Shown here piece after piece: positions 27,501-36,500 of a DNA stretch of 64,000 nucleotides. The DNA is from Sabellastarte sp. h YS-2021 (Eukaryota > Annelida > Polychaeta > Sabellida > Sabellidae). Made by a program: the position numbers and the translations under genes. The stretch's first letter is position 1. Each line of letters opens with the position of its first letter. The DNA is taken from NCBI GenBank assembly GCA_964017235.1, contig OZ024938.1, positions 46,970,332-47,034,331 of the forward strand, in the 5' to 3' direction. The notes below the pieces were generated by a model. The model had not been told where the DNA came from, did not search any database, and saw only the letters and a program-made list of their open reading frames with translations.

Positions 27501-30500
27501 CCCTGATTGTAACACATGTTCTGTGAATAGTGGTAGCACTCAATGCACAGCTTGTGGTAGCTCAAAAACTCCCTCAATGGATGGCACTGGCTGTTTCAGT
27601 AAGTAATGATGTGTATCAGGCATATTATTATAACATTACCAATTTCATTTACACAAAGTAAACTCATGTTATGTATTAGAAATCTATATATTGATAAGAG
27701 TGTGGTCCTTCATTCTACTTAAGCTACTATATTATAATTATTCCTGCAACGATGCGTTTTACTTTACAAACATCACACTTTTTCATAAATGCATTATATA
27801 AATAGCAAGTATACCAGTTAAGCCAGACCAAAGAACTGGGATCAGATGCTAGAAGATCACAGGTCAAATCGAAGGTCATATAATGTGAAAAATGTGAGAG
27901 TTTGGATTTTTTTATTTACAACTTATTATACTACTGCAATTTTCTGAAGAAGTTAAAAGGTTTACAAATTCGTAAGTAACATAGTTTTAAAGCTTTAAAT
28001 TAAATGCTTAAATAGAGCAGCTGAATTTGCGCAAACAATTGTGTAAAACAACTGATGTCTATTACACTGTGAATACACGGATATAAACAACTCATATAAA
28101 CAATATCATAACTTGTGCATGTACTGTATCACTGCATTTCATTCTGAAGTTTGGGTTTGCAGCATTAACTTTGGTTAAAAGTCTCACACCTCTCCCACGC
28201 CATGTCACTTACATTGCCTCAGTTATAGTATAATGAAATACCCAAGTTGGGAATATATATATATTTTATTAACACTAGTACACTAATTATATATACATTT
28301 GCAGAACTCAAAAATTATCAAGCAGTTACATAGAATTTAAGTCCACCTTTACAAGCTGAGAATTTAAGGTAAACGTAAGGTCACCTAAACTAAGGATTAA
28401 GAATATGATGAGATAAGCTACAAGTAAACTAAGATGAAAATTTAAGGTGGCCTTAAACTAGAGTAAATAGATATACTAATAATTCAGGGATATAGTTAAT
28501 ACTTGGAATTACATTGTATAAAAGAAGTAAAACAGTTACTGAGTAAAAGGTGTTTGAAGAAAAAGTCCCAGGTCAGTCCGTAAGAATTCTTCAAACATGT
28601 AAACTAAACGCATCGAGGACATAGCCACTTTAAAATGGAACAAGTTTAAAGAATCTAACAGTTGGCAATAGGTGCAGTTGCTGCTAAAATGTAAACAAAC
28701 CTAGATCTGTGGCATCCTGATCAAGTGTGATATAGTTCCAGATGCATTCTGACATCCAGGTGCCATGACTCTGAATATGCTGCAGATGCACATCGGAGTT
28801 GAAGGCGTAGGTGACACCTGAACGCCGGAAGGCGTGAAAGGTGAGGTTAGTGTTTTGAAGGTTTAGTTTTTTAAGAATTTGAGCAAAATGACGCCTAACC
28901 TGATTGTCTGTAAGGGGTTGCCACTAGGTTTTATTTTTGAATTGAAATAGGGATGTATTTTGTGTACCAGGGGAAATAGCCAATAAGTTTTTTTAGAGCC
29001 GAGACGGGACATATTGGGTTATCACCAAGAGATGAAATCTTTAAAATTTTTACAGCATTCCTGGCTTGAATTGTCTTAGACCATTTAATGATTAATAACA
29101 GACAGGGGGGGGGGGAATATAATATCCCCACGGGCTAGTTGCTGTAGAGGGAAATGTGCAGAGTGTGTGTGGGGAACAAATTTTGAAAGCCTTAAAAAGG
29201 AGAAAAAGGCTAATGTGTATAATGCTTTGAAAATTTTGCCCATGTAAGTGAAATCACAGGCTCGAACTATGAGCACCAATGTTTCAATATCAATCAAGGA
29301 TTTTAACTTTGCTTTGAATGATGTGTGAAGAGTGATAGCCTTTTGAAAATATTTAAGTCTTTGGTCTTGGAAGCTGGACGTTGAGAGACCAAACAAGGCC
29401 ATCTTTGCTTTAATAGCTTAGAGGTGATTAGCCATTGCACTGGCAGAGGTGTTATTGGAGTGTAAGAACTGAAAATAGAGTAACTGGTGAGATAGTAGCC
29501 ATTTGAATGTTCATGAAAACTGTAAAGGCTATGAATAATCTGAACATACTGTTATACTGGCTTTCTGTGGCAGGTCTGAAGCCCATACGGGTCTTCTGAA
29601 GGCCTAACTGTATTAGTGTCGACATGGATGGATGGAGGCCTATGAACACAAAAGGTGTTAAATTGATCAATTAATGTTAATATGATCATCACAAATAGGG
29701 ACCCAAATATGCTGGGGTAACAACTTAGTTAACAACTCTGAAGCACATGCAGTGGTCTGCCACCTTGAAAGGAGGTCAGCAACTACATTGACCTTGCCAG
29801 GTATATGTATGACCTTGAGGGAAATATTTATTAATGAGGCCTGAAAATGAATGTTTCTAGCAATAGCTGCTAGTGTTAAGTCTCTAGCCTTACCTGAATT
29901 TAGAACTTGTACCACAGACAGGTTATCACAGGCTATTTGAACTTTTTTAAATTGACCATTCATTATGCCATATTTTGATAGCTGCTAGCATGTTGAGCAT
30001 TTCTATATGTGCAATATGAAAGTTCATGTAGCCCAATGGAATGCCAGGAGAGTATACTTGATCCCCCCCTCTAGCCCCTAAACCTTGGAGGCTGACGTCA
30101 AGTTCAATTATTGCATTAATAGGCCTGTAGTCAAAGAAGGTGACGCCATTGAGTTTGGGTAGAAATTGAATGAACCAATTGATATCTCTTTTAGCTTCTA
30201 AGGTGATTGGAACCTGAGACCTGTCCTCCATGGAACGCAAGACACCTAGAAGTCTATTAAGAAAGAGTCTTGAACTTCTGACACATTTGCTTATGTACAA
30301 TAAACTTCCAAGCAAAGATTGGAGTTGATGCTTGGTACAATGGGTTTTGTAATGCCAAGCATTATATGTGTCCAAAATTTCTTGATTTTTTTTCCGGGGT
30401 ATTGAAAGAGTAATTTCTTTGGTATCTACAATTATTCCCAGACAATTCAACTGAGCGGAAACTTTCTCATAGTTTCTTTTTAAATATTTCAAATCCGACA

Positions 30501-33500
30501 GTGTGAAGCAGGTGACGCAGGGTGTCAAATGAGACATCAATTTTACTGGGAACGTCTATCCTAAGTATATTACAAACTGACGTCGACGCATCATATGATG
30601 CACTGCATCGCTTATATGCTGAAAAATTGCCCTGCCACTTCGATACCCGAACGGCGGGCACACTCATGACACTCATGACGCAGGCCTGATAGGTCATAGT
30701 CAAAGGGGTCCAACTTGATGTGCCTAAAGGCGCGACTAAGATCTACCTTATACAGCTTGCAACCCCTGCCTAAGGCTTTAACCTGGTCAGTTATAGTGTC
30801 AATTGTGGGCAATTTCAACATAAATGGTGTGCCTAAATAGGTGCCCTTACTTATGCCAACAGTAACTGATTGGCCAAAAGGAAAGCTTAAGTCAATAATA
30901 ACCCTATGATGGGCTCCATTGGGTTTTTCCCTGGTCATCATATGGTGGAAACATGAAGATTTTTTATAAGGGGGTCCTAGAAAGGGCCCAAGATGGCCTT
31001 ATACTGGACTTATTCATCAAGGTAGGCCTGGATGCCTTGTGGGTACAATTTTTGCTGAGGTGTGGTTTTCATTATGACTAAGGAGTGTGCTACTCCTATC
31101 AAAATCTAAAGGGATCTCAAATCTTATCAGTAAGGGTATTTGCTTATCCGGATAGTCAGTTAGCAGACAGTCCCATATATCGGAATTCAACTGGGAAGGG
31201 ACATTTGCTGGCTTTCCGCCAAAATTTTGGTGTCCTGACTCTTTGATGATGGTATGCAGGCCAATGAGGTTGTCCTGAGCACAACAGAATTAACCTGAGA
31301 AGGGAGTTTCAATTCACCCAATGGTATAAATCCAAATTTATTTTGGACATCCCAGAGTTTTTAAGTGGGACAGGTGGGTAATAGTTCTTTATAACTGGCA
31401 TTCTTATTCTTGATTCTAAGAGGCAAGTCATATTTAGTGGTTGTTTGGGAGATCGAAGGATCTTGGAGTTCAGGAGTCTGGCTACTTGTGCATGCATCAA
31501 ATTTTGACGTCAAAGTGTGTTTATCAACGTGCAAGGCCTGAGACTTGAACACTTTGGTACTAGTTTGACCTTTGTGACTTTTTGGTTTTGGAACAACCTC
31601 TTTAGTGGTAGATTACGTCGTTGACACAAGGCAATGCTTGAAACCTGTTATACAACGGTATATGGTCATTTTTTTCAACTTACCTTGGGTTTAGCTGCCA
31701 TATCGTTGCTATTACTTGTATTTACCTTGTGACACATTTTTGTGACAGGGTTAGCCATCATTTTGGCATGAAAGGAGGGAGACTGGTTGCACCAGTACCT
31801 GTACCAAGTGAGATTTGAGTGGTACTTTGTCTGATGTTGTTATTTTTAATGGCCAATTTAAGTACTTCAGAAAAAGAAAGTCTTTTGAATTTATAATAAT
31901 CCAATCTCTAGGTCACACTCTCAGAATGAGCTAGCTTAGAGTTATGAACCACTCTAGGTCGGAATAAAGCACCTGAGTTATAGGATACTTTTGAGTGAGC
32001 ACTTGTATGAACTGGTTGAGCTATACTTGTTTTTTGAATCTTGATCTTTTCTGTTATGACAGTCTTTCAAAGGGTGGGCAAACCTTTTGCCTATAGATAC
32101 AAAAAAACTGCAGATGTGTCTATATAACTGGTCACTAGTAGTGTGGTCAGACTTATGAGGGCATTTACCTGTTTGAAAGAATTTACAGGGTACACCTTGA
32201 CTGTCCATTTTGCTTTTGAAGGATTAGTCATGACTTTTTGAGGATGAGCTCTTCTCAGTCTGTCCAATTTGTCTGACATAAGCCAATTTACCTTACCTTC
32301 CTCCATCCGGCAAAGTATCAAGGCATGTGCACATTTGGCTGCTGGCCAACCAAAGTCCTGAGCATCCTCTATAATGTCTGTTAAGTAATCTAACATGGCA
32401 TTCTTAATTTTTGTATCATTTTCCCCCCTTATTATGGAGCAAAAACCTGAGATCCACTGAAATGTGGATAAACTGTCATAGGTGACTCTAGACTTTGCAG
32501 TACCTGCCAATACATAGTTTTGCGGCCAAGGTACCTGACTTTTTACCAAAATTTGGTCCTTACCACCTCTTTGGGACTTAAACATACCTTGTTCATTTAT
32601 ACGTGTCAATTCCTGCAATCTTTGATCAACAGCTGTTTGTATTTGTTTGGAATCTTTAAGGAATATCATGGTTGGAATAACAGCGTCATCCTCAGCATCA
32701 CTTTCCTCATCCACTTTCGCAGGCATGGAAAATGCCCAAGCCAGCCATTTTACTGCTAGCAGATCCAGTTTTACTCTGGAGTTGCTCCTCTGTCCACTCG
32801 ATTCTCTGCTCGATAGCCATCAACCTAGAACTAACAAGATAGAAAGCAGTTAGTATCTGTGTATTAGCGTCATCCGGATTTGTATCACTGATCCTATCAC
32901 TGGTAATACTATCATTACTTTCTGTGTTTTGAATCTGGCACTTTGCCCCTACTGGTCGATTATGTTGATCCCCGCACGCAGAGCAGTGGCATGATTCAAA
33001 TGCAAAGTACTCTAAAATTTACTTAGTGCCAATCAGTACCAACACAAAACCATACAATACAATATTTAATCAAAACAAATCACGGGTGATCAATATTATT
33101 ACATAATGTATCTTAGTGTTAGCAAACAATGTATACAAACCCACAGATATTTAATTAACGCTCGACGATAGGAGAGGGTTATTGTTATCAGTTTGTGTCT
33201 GTCTGTCTGTCTGTCTGTCTGTTCACCGTTTAGCCCTTATAACTCAAAAACTATAACATCAATCGAGCTCAAATTTGGTGGGCAGATATTTCATGGGGTA
33301 CAGACGGATTGGTGTGATTTGGTGTGATTTGTTTGAAAATTAAAGTCAGGAGACATGTTTTTTAATTTTTAATTGGGCATATACAGTAAAACCTACTTGT
33401 CTTCAAAAGTCAATATCATGACAGGATTTCTTCCTCATGAATTTGTGTCCTATCAGGTTTCTTCTGTGGCTTTGAGTGTAATGTGTAGAACTTGTAATCT

Positions 33501-36500
33501 CATGGTTGGGGTTCAATACCAGTCAATTCCAGTTTTTTTTGTTTTTTTTTTAATTTCTGTTTTTAGGCTTTTTTAAGCATTTTTTTAAAAGGTCTTTAAA
33601 GAGAAAAGAAAAAAATTAAAACACAGGATTTAAACTTTTGCTGTTCAAAAAAACTTTAACCCAGATGAGGTGTCCAACTTCACAGATAATGATTTTCAAT
33701 TGGGCATATACAGAGAAATCTGATTTTCTTTATCAGGTAAATAAAAAATCAATATTTCACTGTCTGATGATGTCATTACTTAATGATGTCACAATGCAAT
33801 TGTAATTGTGATGTCACAAACCCTAGCTTGTGATACTTGCTGTCTTTAAGTAATAATATTTCTTCTCATTAAATTTATGGCTTGAAATTGACATAAAGAT
33901 AATAAAGAGGGAGGCGATGTATTCATCATGTTTATTTATTTCTGTTTTCTTTTTTGTTTCAATTTCTTGACATACCATAACAAAAAATTTACCGTGAGTG
34001 ATTTTCACCAAGAAGTGGCTTTTAACCAGTATTTTTACCTCTACCACGAGTTTATATTTTTGTGTTCTTTTTTGTCTATCTGTCTGTCTGTTTTTGGTGT
34101 TTAGATTACTCCAGAACTAATGAACAGATCTTTATAAAAAAAATTGTGGGTAGGACCTGGTAAAAGGAAGAAGTTACTAATTTTTGGGAAAGACCTAGAT
34201 CATATTTTGGATACAAAAAAAATCATGAATTTTCATATGTCCCATTTCAATGTATTTTAATGATTTTAACTTTCTACTTGATATTTCTTCAAAAGTAATG
34301 AATACATTTTGATGTTAAATTTTAATTGCGAAGGGGCTAGCCATGGGAAGGAGTGATTACAGCTTAGGAAAGATCCAGTTAATATTCTGGATACCCATAA
34401 GCCTCTAGAATTTCTGGAAATGCCACCATGGTGGATGTGTGTTATACTTTATAACACTTGTGAGACTGGTCACATCGAGTCGAGCGTTTTGCTCTCTCTG
34501 AGTGCATCTTGTTAAATTAGTGATAGTGAACGCCAATAACACTAAAACTTTAAAACCAAATAGTTACATAAAATAGTTAACATAAAATGACAATTAAAAT
34601 TGCAACTTTAAATTTTTACAACTCGTGTTAATATGGTGTCCTAACAGCTTAACTTTCCTCTCAAGAGTGAAGTTAAATCATAAAAAGCGGGAAGAATAAA
34701 CCCAAGGTCAGAGTTCAACCAATGGGTAATTAACAATAGAGGTAAAAAGAATTTACTTTAAAAATAAACTGGAGCAATGAGGTGTGTGCAACTTTTGGTT
34801 GCACACAAACAAATTTCTCAGGGGAGTTTTTATGGGGATAGTTATCTTTGACTAACCATACATTTCTATTTTAACCTTGTTTTTAGCTCTTTAAGTAACC
34901 ACTTTCTATACTTTCATCTGCATGCATTCCTTATTTTGTTGGGTTGTTCTTTGACCTAGTCATATTCACCAAGCACATTGGTAATAATTTTCTTGAACAT
35001 AGTCACTCATTGTGAGCTAATGATTTCTTTTAGTTCTATGATATCTTAAAGTTTTATGTGTAACTTTGACTTAAATGTAAATGTTTAGTTAAACAAACTA
35101 TAATGGTATTCAGATGAAAGATGTTAGTCACCCTTGTGGGTTCTACTCTGTTAAGATGTTATGTAGAGAAAGACAAAATCTTATTAACATAATATTAGTG
35201 TAGTGTGTTGATGTGTATATATTTTGACGTGAAGTACCAATAAAATTTTATGCTCTAATGTATGTGTTTATGTGTTTTCATCAAGTCAATCCTGTTTATT
35301 GACTGCATAAATATCATAACCAACAAAGGGTGATACACATATCTAACAAAGGGTATTGCCTGGTCATGCCTTGAAAGTAAATACGATTAAATTGAATTAT
35401 GTCTGAATCAAGATAGGAAACCAGGTCTGTCTGGCTGAGCCGAAACTTTTTCAGTTAAATTAAGGCCTTGTAACACTTGTTTTGTATCACAGACTTGTTT
35501 GTATCAGCTTATTTTGTATTATCATGTTGTTTTGTATGCCCAAATCTGGTCCAAAGCATAGTCATTGATACAAAACAAGTTGTTACAGGCCTGAATTAGT
35601 AATACCCCATACTTAGGTCAGGACTATAGGAAGCATCCTTAATGTAAGTAATGCCATATGTGATATGGGGTAGGGGGGTGGTGGGGAAGAATATTTTCTA
35701 ATCCCTTTTGTAATGACCAATTTTAGTATTGCAAATGGGAACCCATAAGAATCAAAGCTCAGTGGGTTGTAACGAAGTTTGTGATTGGAGTTGTTCACGT
35801 AAACACTAATGATAGGGATAGGTACATAAACAACTAGCATTTTGGTTAAGATATAACCAAACTGACCTGATATGCAACACTTTAAATGGCTGAATAGGTA
35901 AGATGGAATTCATTCTGAACATTGAAAATAAGTATTACTTAATATATGTAACTTCTAAAAAACTCTATCAGCAGTATATCTTGTTTTTTTTTAAATATCA
36001 AACACATACTAGAACATTATATTCTATTCCAATCATTGGCCTATCCTGAGGTTATATCAAGATTAGGCTTTCAGAGACCTCTAAATTTAGATTTATTTGT
36101 TGTTTTATGTCGCATTCAACAGCCAAGGTAATATTGCGATGGGTAGTTTACAGGTGGAGGAAACCAGTGCATGCTGCACTGTAAACCACCGGACATTGAC
36201 AAGTAACTACTAACTTTCCAACATGAAGCTCCCGGCCCAAGATTCAAACCGGCCGCCTCAGAGGTTGGAGGTGAGAACTCTAACCGCTACACCACCGAGC
36301 CCCCTCAGAGACCTATAAAGAAATGCTTTCTTATATATTTAGAAGCATTTGTATGAATGAATAACTGTTAAAATGTATGAATTGTTCACAGCATGTACAG
36401 TACAAGACTGTAATTCCTGCAGTGCTGATGATGTATGTGAAGCATGCATGACTGGCTTTGTCGTCAATTCCACAGATGGTACCTGTACAGGTGAGACAGA

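Larger units (their letters stand above)
27599..36391 (+). other. Intron 8 of gene 1 (8.8 kb)
   Basis: Mostly a minus-strand DIRS-like element (28690-33020), then a TGTC-containing repeat (33165-34515), a short inverted repeat (35462-35597) and a SINE (36086-36304). At 27599-28690 and 34516-35450 I see nothing nameable; the former may include the DIRS-like element's untranslated end. Confidence 0.55.

Noticed and set aside
29667..30960. Gypsy or Pao LTR retrotransposon for the RT at 30 kb
   Set aside because: No integrase or protease; the downstream domain is a tyrosine recombinase with RRSG and HGTW motifs.
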